DNA of 64,000 bases, from the NCBI GenBank assembly GCA_008360955.1, contig LUCM01011182.1, forward strand, positions 3,831 to 67,830, in the 5' to 3' direction. The stretch comes from Fasciolopsis buskii (lineage: Eukaryota; Platyhelminthes; Trematoda; Plagiorchiida; Fasciolidae). Shown here in pieces: positions 34,968-46,112 of this stretch. The position numbers and the translations under genes are program-made. The notes under the pieces are model-generated. The model searched no databases, was not told the origin of the DNA, and saw only the letters and a list, made by a program, of their open reading frames with translations. Position 1 is the first letter of the stretch. Each line of letters starts with the position of its first letter.

Positions 34968-35946
34968 GTATGCAAGCGAATGCAAGTTGTACGGTACTTA
35001 AAGCGTGTTTATTTATAGATCTTCCATAAGCCATTTTTATCATAAGATTTATCATGCGTGTTTGTAACACAATCGTAATATGGAACAACGATTGACTCTA
35101 AGACTAATCCATTTGGGCACTGGATGTGTATGTAGGATATAGCATACACTGGCGTCAGATTTCTGAAAGTTTGATGCATACCTTGACTGTCTGAATTATC
35201 CAGAATAGACTGGGGCCTATTCTGGATGTATGAAACTGTCCTCATCATGCTGTGGTTAGTGACTAACCAGCCTCTCAGGTTTATAGTGCATCAGTGGCAT
35301 TGGAGTTTGAAAGGAACATTCAGATTTCCAAAGTGTACAAGACCTGCATTTGAAAGGACTTGGTATAATGGTACGGGGACTTCAAGTATCCGAGGCATCA
35401 ACCACTACTGATGGCATTATCTTCGAGTTGCTGGATGATCTGTGATGACTACTATTCTATGCAAAAGCCATGTGGTTTGTTCTGAGCAGCTGAGCTTATC
35501 TCATTATAAAAGCCTAAAGTTAAATAACTTTTCACACTTATTTTTTTGACTTTCTTTACCGTATTCCGAAAGTGGTTGGTTGAAAAAATTAATCCAGGAT
35601 TTCAGTGAACAATCAATCATTCTTTTGAGAGCCACCAAATTCCGGTCGTCACACCCAGACGTAAGTTTAACTGTGCCATCAAATGATCATTCAGACAGAT
35701 GAAAAAATCTTTAAATTTATGCAAAATTCAGCAGTTTTATCTGGCTGAAAACTTCAAAAGGGATCTAATCTTTCGCAAAAAATGTTTAAATTCGCATGTG
35801 CTAGAATAACAATGAACATGTTAAGATATTGTAAATGAGGCATCTTAGCCGCAGAATTGAAGACGGGATTTGTAACGAGAGTAACAGTATGTTTAGGATC
35901 AAAGCAGCTAGTTCCAGTTCATTCTCTTTTCTTTTTTTGTTTGCAC

Positions 35947-36150
35947 TTAAGCAGAAAAGAGCGCCGGCTGCGTGACTGAATGAATCCAAATAGATGACTC
36001 GACAGGTCTAACAAGTGAAAAAAACAAGCCAACCACTATTGCAAGGATTTTTCGAGACCATGAATCCAATGTTTGGCCTTGCCAAAGCTTTTCATTTCCT
36101 GCACATTGTCCACGGACATTCGACGAGATAGCCGAGATATAGGATCTGGG
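35947..36150 (-). CDS. Possible terminal exon with a hydrophobic segment
   Basis: On the minus strand an acceptor (CAATCTGTTTCTGCTGCAG) precedes 36150; an alternative lies upstream at CTGTCGGTTAG. The frame is open for 67 codons to TAA, with a hydrophobic KILAIVVGLFFSLV stretch. About 18 codons start with G against 12 with G in the middle. The family is not recognised. Confidence 0.35.
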   Translation of the reverse strand, partial: PRSYISAISSNVRGQCAGNEKLWQGQTLDSWSRKILAIVVGLFFSLVRPVESSIWIHSVTQPALFSA

Positions 36151-36303
36151 CTGCAGCAGAAACAGATTGGATTCGTTTCCGTTTAAGCAATGCTTGCTGA
36201 CTAACCGACAGAAATCAAGTACGCAGTCAGGGCCAGAATAATTCGCCACAGTACGAGCAAATTTTTAATCCCATTACTCCTGCATATTTTATCTGGTTCA
36301 TGT

Positions 36304-36325
36304 TATATATATATATATATATATC
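36304..36325. repeat. (AT)n microsatellite
   Basis: About 11 AT units. A second, imperfect TA-rich run lies at 36484-36518. Confidence 0.95.
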
Positions 36326-36618
36326 TGCCATCTCAGTGTGATTTTGGTAGCAGCATCCATTCGGAATGGCCAAGCGTGTTTACTTGACAGGGAATGGGCT
36401 AAGGGTATCCGATGAGCGACCTTATGGGTATGAAACCCATATTGTCTTTTCGGAAATCTTTCTTCGTTCCTTCATATACTGCTAAATATATATACCTATA
36501 TATATATATATATACATATATACATGGATATGTTGCGGATATAAAAAGTTGTACATCGAGTTGTGCAACGATTATTGTGACATTTCGATCCAAACTAGAA
36601 TTCGTAGTCATACGTGAG

Positions 36619-36844
36619 TTAATGTTTGGAAACGTCGCTAATTCTGCACACTCTGATGTGTCTGTCTTTTCTTCCATTCTCTGTGGCCACTCTCGTTAAG
36701 GTAATGTAGGCTTCACCATCTTCGACGTGTTCATTGAATGAGTTGTTCAAGTGGAGAGCTTCGTCAGCCAGATGCTTTCCATTCGCGTTTGTCCCGACCA
36801 CTAGTCTTGATCTCATAAGCCCCTTGTACGCACTGGTTTCATAT
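36619..36844 (-). CDS. Terminal coding exon, hydrophilic
   Basis: On the minus strand a very good acceptor (TATTATGTGCTGACCCGCATTTGCAG) precedes 36844. After one base the frame is open for 74 codons to TAA. Residues are charged and soluble (VVGTNANGKHLADEALHL, then EDGEAYITLTRVATENGRK). About 27 codons start with G and 15 have G in the middle, among the better biases in the window. The segment after EDGEAY could be the end of a beta-sandwich domain, but that is a guess. It lies 83 bp from the oppositely oriented exon at 36928. Confidence 0.5.
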
Positions 36845-36927
36845 CTGCAAATGCGGGTCAGCACATAATAGGGCTGGGCCGGGTTTGTATAGTATGTGCG
36901 TATTATCTTTCTGTTTCACCGGCGCAG

Positions 36928-37097
36928 TGTGCACCATACCTGGCTGATCGTGCAGGCCTACGCGATCTTATCCATTGAACGGAGTGGGTCTCAGAAGGCC
37001 CGTTTATTTATGGGCGACTTCGACAGTGAGTGGCCGTGGTATAATTTCGGCCAGTTTGGATGCCGCATGCCTATATTGAAGTACACCGATCATTTAG
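36928..37097 (+). CDS. Candidate exon, first of a phase-matched pair
   Basis: The acceptor is excellent (TATCTTTCTGTTTCACCGGCGCAG, ending 36927). After one base the frame is open to a TTAG|GTGTTC donor after 37097, leaving in phase 1. An alternative GACA|GTGAGT donor follows 37025. Residues include VHHTWLIVQAYAILSIERSG and MGDFDSEWPWYNFGQFGC. The exon at 37193 accepts exactly this phase across a 95-bp intron. Confidence 0.4.
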
Positions 37098-37192
37098 GTG
37101 TTCCTAGCGTCTAGCCTTTTGGTTTTCGGGAATGACGAACCTTAGATATGTATGAGTTGAAAGTGACTCAGTTTACGCTGCCTTTATTTCAG

Positions 37193-37551
37193 TGGTTGTA
37201 TGCAATGGTGTGTCGGCTGCACACAACAGGATACACACAGCCCCTCAGGTTGAAAGTGGAATAATTGCTTTTAAAAATGAGTATGCGATCTGTCTTTGTT
37301 GGTTTTCAATGGATAGTTTTTTCCGCTTGATGATATTAACGATGAAGAGTGGTAACTTTGCTTCCTTTTATTCTTCCTTGGCCACGGTTTTGCTGGGTCC
37401 GGGAGTGTTCATATGTTGGTGTAATCAATTTATTTCTACTGTTGAGAGAGTGCCATCGACATGCCGAATCCACCAAAAATGGACTGCATATTTTGAAAGC
37501 TTTTGTGTAACATTATCTCGCATCTGTCTTGATCGCGAGGTCCGAGAATGA
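37193..37551 (+). CDS. Candidate exon, membrane-protein-like, second of pair
   Basis: The acceptor TACGCTGCCTTTATTTCAG ends at 37192. Two bases complete the codon opened by the previous exon, then 118 codons run to TGA, or to a GAG|GTCCGA donor just before it. Hydrophobic stretches (AICLCWFSMDSFFRLMIL and SLATVLLGPGVFICW) suggest membrane segments and there are nine Cys. Length, acceptor and phase fit support it; codon bias is only slight. Confidence 0.45.
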
Positions 37552-37622
37552 CGACCCCATGGGTTTTGTCCACTTTGTCTTTATATTCTCCTGCCGAACT
37601 TTTGGTATTTTTCCTTGCGTAG

Positions 37623-37812
37623 CCCTACTAAGCTAACTATATCGCCTTTGGACATCGCTGATCAACATGACGAGTTGAAGCCACATTCGACGATAAGATG
37701 GACGTTGCTCAATTGCGTCTGTCTTGGAATGCTTTTGATCAGTGACGTGACATCGAAAGAGACAACAAAAAGAGAAATACATCGCGGCGACCAAGTTCCT
37801 GTTCGGTGGTAA
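37623..37812 (+). CDS. Possible terminal exon
   Basis: One of the longest pyrimidine tracts in the window (CTTTTGGTATTTTTCCTTGCGTAG) ends at 37622. After one base the frame is open for 62 codons to TAA: SPTKLTISPLDIADQHDELK, a short hydrophobic stretch (CVCLGMLLI), then a charged end. About 15 codons start with G and 11 have G in the middle. Its entry phase does not match the 37193 exon's last donor, so the link between them is unproven. Confidence 0.4.
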
Positions 37813-39553
37813 CCATTCGTGACAACAGAAATCTTCCTACACTTCTAAAGCTGAAACCGAACGAAATCGGTGATTAGTAAACTGAGTCAAAAAATCAGGC
37901 GAAGAATGAGTTTCGCACTTGTCAAATCTCTTTTTGGGTGAATATCGACAGCATTTATTGATAAAATTCTGTTCTGGTGGAGGAAGATTGATGTTGCTGA
38001 GCCAGGTAGCTAGCGACGCTCATGGAACTGTTTGTTGCCGATGAGATGGAAAATCATAAGGAAGAATTCCTGCTACTTTCACTGTAGTTGCCACAAAATC
38101 AACTGTTTTTTTCTGGTTTCATTTCACTTATTTGAAGTTCGACAAAAAGAGCAATCGGCAAACAGGAAAATCTTGTAATTTTATCATGTTATGCTGAATT
38201 TAAGAAAACTGACCAAAAGATCATTCAACTAACTCTGGTGAAAATAAATGAAATCCATGTGCAGATGAATGACTCCATTTTATTTTTTTAACTTTTCGTT
38301 TTTGGTTGAAAGTCTTGGCTTTTCGACATAGCATGAAGATTCCGTTCACCCTGATGACTAAAACCATTAAATGATATATGTATAAATAGTGCAAAGTGCC
38401 TGTGCTTCTCATAATGGACGTACTTCTCTGTTTTTGCTGTGATCAACTTTATGCCAGACAAAATGTAATCTAGAAACCTAGAGCACAATGCTGTCTACTC
38501 AGGGTAACATTTTTCATGAGCTTATTTTTCATTAGTTCGACTCCATAGGGGAGAAACTGTAGATGGGTTTGTTGGGCAAATGCTCGTATGCATTAGTTGT
38601 GGAGCCAGCGTCAATTAAATTATGCATGATAGAAAAAAATTTTAGCCATCAATTTGCACAAGACAGAACAGAATTGAGGGATAAAAACATCCATCTGAAA
38701 CCACAGTCTTTGCGCTGTTTGTTAAAGTCTGGTGAATTTCAGAAACCCATTAGGGATAAAAAATTAAACGTCATGAATATATATAAAAACGAATTCGCTC
38801 TCCAAAATTTACATGCTTTGCACGACTGTTTGTCTACAAGAAGACCTCAGATGAGTAATGTCCTTCCTTGTCAATATTTGGGTCTAATTTATGACGAAAC
38901 CTAGAAGGCCATACCACCAAGCAAAACGACTGCAGACGTTTGTTTTGTGTTGGTTTGTATTAAGAAGAAAAAAAGAAAGTCAAAACGTTTGCAGAATGTT
39001 TGTTAGTATGAATAAAAGAAATTTCAAATGTGTTCAACGGGTGACTTTCATCTGTCCATAAAGCCTTTTCTGGTCTCGTAGGTACGCATCTGGAGCGCCG
39101 TGACTGTTCTGTTTGGCAGTGGCCTAACATGAACTGAATGGCCGTGCATTCCTCAGTGCTGTTGTTTCTGTCTGCCAAATCAGTTCAGTTCAGCTCACTG
39201 TGCGCGACCACAAACCCCATATCAACTTGCTCTGGTTTTGTTTACTGCCTCACAACACTGCCTATTCAAAGAGAAGAATGAAGGGCGAATAGATCGACTG
39301 CAATAGCTGGGAAACTGTAAAAAGAAGGACGATGTTGAATACAAGAATGCCAGTGACTGCCGCACTGGCCCTTATCACTTACGGTCTCAAACTACCATCT
39401 GGGGGATCTCGTGGATCTCAACCCGGTAGTCTCACTACGCTTACACAGGCCGACCAGCGATTAATGTTTACATAAGGCAACCACTACCTGCCTCGCAAAA
39501 CATGTTTTAACCAACTTAAACTATTCGGATTCACTGCTTATTTTAAATACTTG
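37813..39553. other. No confident gene
   Basis: An ATG-started 113-codon + frame at 38563-38904 is Lys/Leu/Asn-rich with no good splice sites and is likely chance. Nothing else was recognised. Confidence 0.3.
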
Positions 39554-40290
39554 ACCATAGGACCGAGTAACATACGCCTAACCTCGGAGTTGCTCACAAA
39601 ATTTCCCCACTATATTCTACGAATACTACGATTACTACGAATACAGCCGCCATCATATAAAACCACAGAGCAATACCTAACTTATTGCTGTCGCGCATTC
39701 TTGGTCTTCGTTTAACAAGCGATTGTCACACAGACACCACAGATGCCTTCTGTATGTTCGAAGACCATCTGATGAAATGCAGCTAACCGAAAAGCTAGAA
39801 TTTTGCGCCTTGCGAATTTGTTCCATTCCAAGTACAAAATACGGGTTTGATCCAGTCCAATTCTGCAACAGCATTTTACGTTCCTACACTAACATGCGGA
39901 CAGTCGAGAAAAGCTGCAACCTATTCGGGTCTTCACTAAGTGGGACTAAGTGGTTAGCATATTCTAGGTGTGACATTTTCCTGTCTTAGTGTATATCCTT
40001 GCCACTGTTCTGACATTAGGATGGGGCTATATCGATTACCTTTCTGTGACAAAAGTGAAAATAATAGGTGAAAGACAACAACCCTAGCTAAAACTACTTC
40101 TCCTGATGAACTCCAGTGAAAGATTACCGTAGGCACAAACTCGGGTTCGACTGCTCGCATGCAGAGATCGGAGAACTGAAGTGAATTTCTGTTGCCCACT
40201 CTTCAAAAATAGGCAGCGCTACAGAATTGCAGTTTCATATCATGAACGGCAGATCGTGGGCTGACTGAAGGTGTGCCTATTTTCTAAGAA
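39554..40290 (-). mobile_element. RTE-like LINE copy B, 3' fragment
   Basis: Read on the minus strand, it aligns with copies A and C across the RT C-terminal part. The frame 39874-39677 carries LLQNWTGSNPYFVLG and CISSDG, the same block found in copy A after its YADD. Its nucleotide sequence is closer to copy C: both share the rare block ATGCGGAC followed by TCGAGAAAA-CTGCAACCTA and TCGGGTCTTC. It has frameshifts throughout and lacks the 5' half. Confidence 0.8.
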
Positions 40291-41274
40291 CTGTCAGAAT
40301 GTTTGGTCGGGAGCCGGCTTGGTTCTGTCCAGCAATCGCCCCACCGTTTGTCTTTAAATAGTGAGATGAACTGTCAGGTTGCCGGAGTTCCAAAACATTG
40401 TGTTGCCCAACCCTCCAAACTACTTTCCCGTCCACTTCGCTAATTCATGGTCACTTTTAACTATACTGTTCTCAGCCTTACCTGCTCGTCGATTCTTCTC
40501 TTCTATTTGTAGGTCTCTATAAGTGACCATCCTCCTTTTACATCACCCAGTACATGAGTGATTTTCTCCGTACCAGACGTTTTTGCACCCACTTAGTTAA
40601 TAATTCTGTACAAGGACCTAATACATTCCATTGCTAAGTACCGTAGTCATGTGCGAAGATCAAGCTTAATGCGCAGTTATCGAAGTGATCAGTCAAAACC
40701 AAATTGAAGCCACTGGCTTATTGTCAGACAGTTGTAATTCAGTTCTTTGTGTCAGAGTAGATCCATGTATGCTACCCAAAAGTATGTTGTCGTTGGCGTG
40801 TTGCATACTTCTCAATGATTTATCGAAAGTCAGCATATCACGATACAGTACCATCATATTCCTAATGGTTTAACAATCCACAGACCTTTGCTCACATGAT
40901 CGACCCTTAGGCGATAGGTGGCCCTCTCTGTTTGATGTGAATAAACCACCAACAGCCACACTGAGCTAAGTGACCTGATAGTTCTTACTGGAAGATGATT
41001 TGTTGTGATGTAGCAAAGTTCCTTTTTGTTTACCAGAATAATAATTCATTTAACTGGACTTATGTTATTAGTCAATCTTCTGTTTGTACTCGATATTCCA
41101 CTTCCTCACAGTAACTGTTCTATTTTCCGTGTTTCGGCTGGCGCAATCCGTTGTTAGAAGATTAAAGTCTTACTACGGTTCAGCCACTTTGACGCTTTCG
41201 TTGCTCAGCCAGTCAGGCTTAGTAGAAATGTTTTCGAGGAAAAACATCTATTACAGATTAAGAAGGTATTTTGA
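40291..41274. other. No gene recognised
   Basis: Sequence downstream, on the minus strand, of the membrane-protein exon at 41275-42138. It could hold its 3' UTR. No AATAAA was seen on the minus strand close to the stop. Confidence 0.3.
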
Positions 41275-42138
41275 TTAACCAAGAGAGGGTCCGAAGTTAT
41301 GTTCATAAATTAGATCCATGTCCTGATACTTTTCATCACAAGTCGAGCACGATTCATCGCTGCACCAAATTCTCATTGGATAGATACGGCACGTACCCGT
41401 GTCAAGTTGCACGTGTGCTACGCTGGGGTTTTCAAGAAAAATTTTGTCAGCGGTTCTTCGACTAGCCGACCAGCTGGTGGGAAGAAGGCCGATAGTGATC
41501 ACAGTGTGACATGTTGTGAAGAGCAATAAGATCCAGAAACTTTTTCGAAAGTGCTCATTCAGAACGTCTAGAGCAACTGCCAACTCGGGTTCCCGATATT
41601 TGCGACAGTAAAATGGGATAATCAAAAATGTGAGGCATGTAGTCCAATTGAAGCATAGTAAAATATTATTGAAGAAACAATAAATAGACCGGACGAATGA
41701 GAAAAGACACCAGTTGGTGTAATTCCATTTCACATACCAACGCCTTCTCACGATAAAGGCAAGTGTCCATGAACAGACCAAGATGACTGTTAAATTCAAG
41801 GCGATTCCTGGTACGCATGTATAACGAATGGTTAACTCATCCCATGTCACTATCGAATTTAGTTGTTCCTGAATGAGTTCGGTGTTCATGAGTTTTAGGG
41901 CGTTCTTGTCCCAAGTAAAGCGATATCCCATGCATTGATATGCTAATAATATTTCCGAAATCAATAGAACTATCAAATGAGCAACGTATAGAGGAATTTG
42001 CAGAAAGTTGAAATTCCAATATTGTTGATAGTCATTCAAAAGATGAGTTTGTCTGCAGCCTGCAGGCGTCATGCTGTTGGGACAAAGAAATATAGAGCGA
42101 GGTGTTTGAAATCCACGTGCATCATCGATCAAGAGCGG
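41275..42138 (-). CDS. Multi-pass membrane protein, large exon
   Basis: On the minus strand 287 codons are open from an AG before 42138 (GTGAACGGTAG) to TAA at 41277-41275. A frame this long is not expected by chance here. At least four hydrophobic segments are visible: about residues 47-69 (IPLYVAHLIVLLISEILLAY), 112-132 (GIALNLTVILVCSWTLAF), 149-178 (FSFVRSIYCFFNNILLCF and the following LTFLIIPFY), and 203-220 (SFWILLLFTTCHTVITI). The C-terminal part has a Cys cluster (CSDESCSTC). An alternative strong acceptor (TTTCTTTGTCCCAACAG) lies about 70 bases into the frame, and a CGG|GTACGT donor lies near the end. It may be a receptor or channel, but no family signature was recognised. It lies at the 3' end of a minus-strand exon series (42280-42494, 44481-44819). 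Confidence 0.75.
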   Translation of the reverse strand, partial: PLLIDDARGFQTPRSIFLCPNSMTPAGCRQTHLLNDYQQYWNFNFLQIPLYVAHLIVLLISEILLAYQCMGYRFTWDKNALKLMNTELIQEQLNSIVTWDELTIRYTCVPGIALNLTVILVCSWTLAFIVRRRWYVKWNYTNWCLFSFVRSIYCFFNNILLCFNWTTCLTFLIIPFYCRKYREPELAVALDVLNEHFRKSFWILLLFTTCHTVITIGLLPTSWSASRRTADKIFLENPSVAHVQLDTGTCRIYPMRIWCSDESCSTCDEKYQDMDLIYEHNFGPSLG

Positions 42139-42279
42139 CTACCGTTCACAAACAGGCGCACGTGATTTCACCAAAGACAGCCATTCAGTCTGTGCTTACA
42201 AATTAATCTGTATTGCTGGATATTCATTGACTTGTGATGAGATATTTTTCGAAACCTGAGAAATTCTGCATAAACCTAC

Positions 42280-42494
42280 CCTCGATGCGTTATCATTATG
42301 GTCCACCTGGGCATTTGTGCCGTTCCAAATGCAAGTGAGGCGATCAAGGGAGCCAAAGTTCAAATGTAGATACATGATTAGTTGCCTCGTATCTGTGGCT
42401 AGGAATCCACAGACGTTGGCATTGTGGTTTGCTTTTGCAATTGGTTCAAGCAACGTGTGGGGACCACTTGAAATTACAAGTAATTTAGTTGGCA
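42280..42494 (-). CDS. Upstream exon of the membrane-protein gene
   Basis: On the minus strand an excellent acceptor (CATTTTTACCTTCAACTATTCAG) precedes 42494, and an AGG|GTAGGT donor follows 42280. Two bases plus 71 codons are open, leaving in phase 0, which matches the 41275-42138 exon across a 141-bp intron. Residues (TKLLVISSGPHTLLEP, later LHLNFGSLDRLTCIWNGT) include N-glycosylation sequons (NGT, NAS), consistent with an extracellular part before the membrane segments. Alternative phase-0 donors lie nearby (CAG|GTTTCG, CAG|GTGGAC). Confidence 0.5.
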
Positions 42495-43036
42495 CTGAAT
42501 AGTTGAAGGTAAAAATGAAATGAGTCTAATCAGAGCATGCTTTCGTAGGAGCCCGCAGTGTTTACTAATCTCATGGTTTGTGAATGCTTTTTTCATTTAG
42601 TGACATTCTTCTACTTAAGTCTTATTTTGCAACCCCTCTCAGTATGGGCGCTTGCCATACCTTTGATTTGATGTTATATTTATTTATATGTGTATATCGT
42701 AAATAGGGAACATTACCTTTTGTGCATGTGGGAATGTTTTTTTGAGGCGAGCCTGGGTTCAGGTCGTGTATTTCACTCTTCTTTCTAAGTACAGAATAAT
42801 TTGGTCGTTGCTAGCTAGTTTCGTAATGTTTCTCCGAAAAAACTCAATATATGGCAAGCATTTTATCGCAGTTGTTTGCTTTTTCACAATCCGCGAATAA
42901 AAATGTATCATCAGAACGCCTGAGACGAAAGTAGGACAAATCTGTGGTTAAAAGTCTGTACCAAACAAGGTGCGGCAGAATCAATGGCAATCCCAACTCC
43001 GCTAAGCAGTACTTTTGTGGTCTTAAAGTAGGATGA

Positions 43037-43331
43037 AAGCATGGAAGTCTCAGACTGTACGGAGATTTAGTGGAAGTACCGGAAGCAGAGGAGCTACCCA
43101 CCATTCTGCATTCCGGCTACCCCAGTGGATCCCTTCTAACTGGTGTAATGGCCGAGGACATTTTGGATCTCTGGAATTTCTTGCTTCCATCAGAGTCCAG
43201 TAGTATAATTGTTTGTTTCCCTGGTATTTCGAAGTATCTACATGGGGAAACAAAAGCTGTAGTTCTCGGTTCGATTTTCAAAATGCCGTGGAGGCCGTTA
43301 CCTTTATCTGCGTCGGCCGTTGAGGCACAAG
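43037..43331 (+). CDS. Internal coding exon, unrecognised
   Basis: The frame is open for 98 codons from 43037 to a CAAG|GTTGGT donor after 43331, leaving in phase 1. The left boundary is not clear (AG at 43039 or 43053). Residues are acidic then mixed: VEVPEAEELPTILHSGYP, AEDILDLWNFLLP, ISKYLHGETKAVVLG. About 31 codons start with G, 14 have G in the middle and 24 at the end, a clear coding pattern. Two minus-strand frames over the same DNA lack it. This + exon lies between minus-strand exons of the membrane-protein gene, so one gene may sit in an intron of the other. Confidence 0.45.
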
Positions 43332-43780
43332 GTTGGTGATGAAAATTCTTGGAACTTACTTGCTGGACAGTGCGTGGTTTGATAAAAAGCGGGAGATGTT
43401 AAGCTACCTTCCACAGCGGTAGCTTAACAGGCAGACTGTGCGCTGCTATTTTGATTAGGACTTTATAAGTGCTGCTTACTGTTGTTTTACACCTTCAAGC
43501 CTTCGGGGCATGGGTTTTCATTTCACGTTTGCGAATTAGAGACAGATCACTTGCAATCCCACCTCAGCGGAAAGTTGACCAAGGGGAAGCTAAATAGAAC
43601 ACAAAGTATGGCGCGTTTCTTATTTTTCGTGGTTTCGGTGATCAAGGTATGGATATAAGAAGCGGAGAAAAATACACACTCAAAGTCTGTTTGCATATTT
43701 ATTTACGCGGGAGACTGAGGTTGGGATAGGCCTTCTCCAGTGATTTCTCCCTCTTGTGGTGTTCGGTATGCCGTTTTCAG

Positions 43781-43947
43781 AACGACAGCTTATTGGCGCT
43801 TTCATGATTATAATTAGTAGTTGGTTCGTTTTCTTCCATGAAGTCCTGCTAGCTACGCCTAACGGTCAGCCCATAAACGTTTCATCACTAGACATTGTCA
43901 GTGCATCAGCTACAGTAGGACATCGACAATCTCCCTTAGATTGGTGA
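43781..43947 (+). CDS. Possible exon following 43037-43331
   Basis: The acceptor GGTATGCCGTTTTCAG ends at 43780. Two bases complete the phase-1 codon left by the previous exon, and the frame runs 54 codons to TGA. It begins ERQLIGAFMIIISSWFVFF, a likely membrane helix, then a Ser/Val-rich part. The phase match supports joining the two, but the 449-bp intron was not otherwise tested. Confidence 0.35.
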
Positions 43948-44480
43948 TAAATCAGTCGCAATCTGAACGCCGGCTAGGGTTTGGAAACTTCCAAAGACCA
44001 CTATACCGCAGCGATGACCAGCAGTGGATTTCAAGGTCAGTGATTCTGCTATCATCGCCTACGCAGTCCGTTAAGTGGTCTTACTGAAAGGGTTGCACTG
44101 GACCATGGTTTGCCTTTTTATTGGACTGCTTTGAGTTGCCCACGGCATTCGTCCTTATACAAATAAACTTTACTCGAGATGAATACTTTCATAACAGACA
44201 TTAGCCTTAGAGAAACTTGGAGTCGGAATTCACGGTAGAACTTTCTGGCATGCACAAGTACACAAAACACAGGTTGTTCCGTATTGTAGTGTATAGACTT
44301 TTGCATAAGTTTCATATTTCAGCCAAAGGAATCAAAGAAGTTGTGATGCTATGTTGTGAGCCAGAGGGGGTATGTTTAGGTTCGTTATGATAATGCTGGT
44401 ATGGCGGGAAAACGTGGGATGGCAGTCAGTCCTATTTAGGAAATATGTATAAATAACCTCGAACTTGTCGGAGCAACAAT

Positions 44481-44819
44481 TTAACTTTGGCGCAATACCA
44501 CCTCCGGTATTCTTCTGTTCTGCCTGTGAAGTTTGAAGCTGTCGGCTGACACGAGTGAATCCCCATCATTCTCCACGATTCTCGTATACAGGTGGGACAA
44601 GTATAGACAATAATCGATGATGTAGGTACGAAGGACAGATCCGACAAATGGATGCTGGTACTCAACAATGGCAGAATGAATATCCTGACCAGAGGGGTGC
44701 GTTTCTTCTGGATGGATTGAAAGGTTTCTGAGGCATAAAATACCTGATCCCAATCCAATCGGATTTCTAACCCCAGAGGATTGCAAGGGTGAACGGATAC
44801 CAAAATGGAACCAAAACCC
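44481..44819 (-). CDS. Coding exon upstream of the membrane-protein gene
   Basis: On the minus strand a superb acceptor (CATCCCGTTGTTTACTTGCAG) precedes 44819. The frame is open in phase 0 for 112 codons to TAA, with a possible GAG|GTGGTA donor about ten codons earlier. Residues look like a folded protein (SGILCLRNLSIHPEETHP, DIHSAIVEYQHPFVGS, IDYCLYLSHLYTRIVEND). A second minus frame of 146 codons overlaps but is Cys/Ser-rich and less protein-like. The acceptor phase does not join directly to 42494, so at least one exon between them is missing, or this belongs to another gene. Confidence 0.5.
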   Translation of the reverse strand, partial: GFWFHFGIRSPLQSSGVRNPIGLGSGILCLRNLSIHPEETHPSGQDIHSAIVEYQHPFVGSVLRTYIIDYCLYLSHLYTRIVENDGDSLVSADSFKLHRQNRRIPEVVLRQS

Positions 44820-44956
44820 CTGCAAGTAAACAACGGGATGTTGATGACAGAACTGTAGCACAGCCAGTCCAAAGGAGCGCGGGAAGTTGATGGATAGTCG
44901 GATGTGCAGCCAAGTTATGAAACCAATACAGGAAACAGTCTGACAGTTTAGGTAAA

Positions 44957-46112
44957 CTAACTGGTATCACCACTAAGTCGCGTTGAAACATTCAAAGCTA
45001 TTTGTCCGCAAGAAACAAATGTCCGACGATCACTGAGATTCTTGTTCATGATAACTGCTTGAACTGAATGAGCAACAGTAAACTCACTACTGTTAGTTTC
45101 CACAGTTTTGAATGAAAGTAAACTGTGAAAAAAGTTAATGTTCATCTTCCCGTGATTTTTCAGTTAAAAACGATGGTTTCAAGGTTAATGTATGCAGTAC
45201 CTTATGTTTGGGTAGATAACAACTTTATATTCAGAAAAGGTATTATTGTTGTTACTGAGGTTACCACAAGCGACGGATGGAGCTTGGAATAAGTGATTCG
45301 GCCGGTGTAAATCATTGGTTCGCATCAAACCGATCTGGAATCAACAAAAGCGATTTCGTCCACCATGATCCCTCAAAGTCAGCAAAGAAAACGTGGTTCG
45401 AACAGCATGCCATTTATTACAATCCAAAATTTTCTAACATCTGACTTATGAAACGGGAAAACCAACAAGAATTTGTGTGACCGCTGGGAGGATATAAAAT
45501 TATTTGATCGATTTTGTTATACTGGAGGCTTGTTGAAGTTGGGCGCTATTTGAAATAGGGTTAACTGCGAACTATAAATACCTGATTGGATAAAATGGCA
45601 ACGAGGGACCGGGAGAAATTAACAATGCGCTTTTATCATATTTTTTTTTATCACAGTTTGAGTCTTTCCAAGGCGGGTCACATTTACTGATTCGATGGAA
45701 GCAATCCATGACACCTGGTTACAGGTTATACTGCGCAAAGAAGCATTTTGTTGTGCACTACTTTTGAATAGACAATAATTGTTGACTAAGAATATGGCAT
45801 GTCTTATGAATGCCATCCGCTTTTCTCACAAATTTCTCCACCAATAACTTCAAAGTTACCGTGCGTCAACGTTCTTATTCTATGCCTGTGTGTTAAATTA
45901 CTTTGAATACAAGAAGTAAAATGATCGACTTTTGTTATTAAGGAAATATTTAAGAGCTTGTTATCTTGTTAAAGCGGAGTTATCCAAATGCAAACACTAA
46001 TAACTTCTCAAGTGCTTAATCAAACAGGGTTTCAATTTCATCGTAGAAGAGGCACAATCGATTTGATTTCGTCGATCAATCTAGCAATAAATATGGCTCA
46101 TTCTAACGAATA
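44957..46112. other. No confident gene
   Basis: A 62-codon minus frame at 45145-44957 (MNINFFHSLLSFK start) has mild coding bias and might be a further upstream exon of the minus-strand series. The remainder is AT-rich without features. Confidence 0.25.

Noticed and set aside
38563..38904. 113-codon ATG-started + frame
   Set aside because: Several frames this long are expected by chance here. It has no good splice sites and no codon-position bias.
43050..43420. Minus-strand frames antisense to the 43037-43331 exon
   Set aside because: They read plausibly and one has a good acceptor, but G is as common at codon position 2 as at position 1 and an in-frame stop interrupts one of them. The + frame has the coding pattern.
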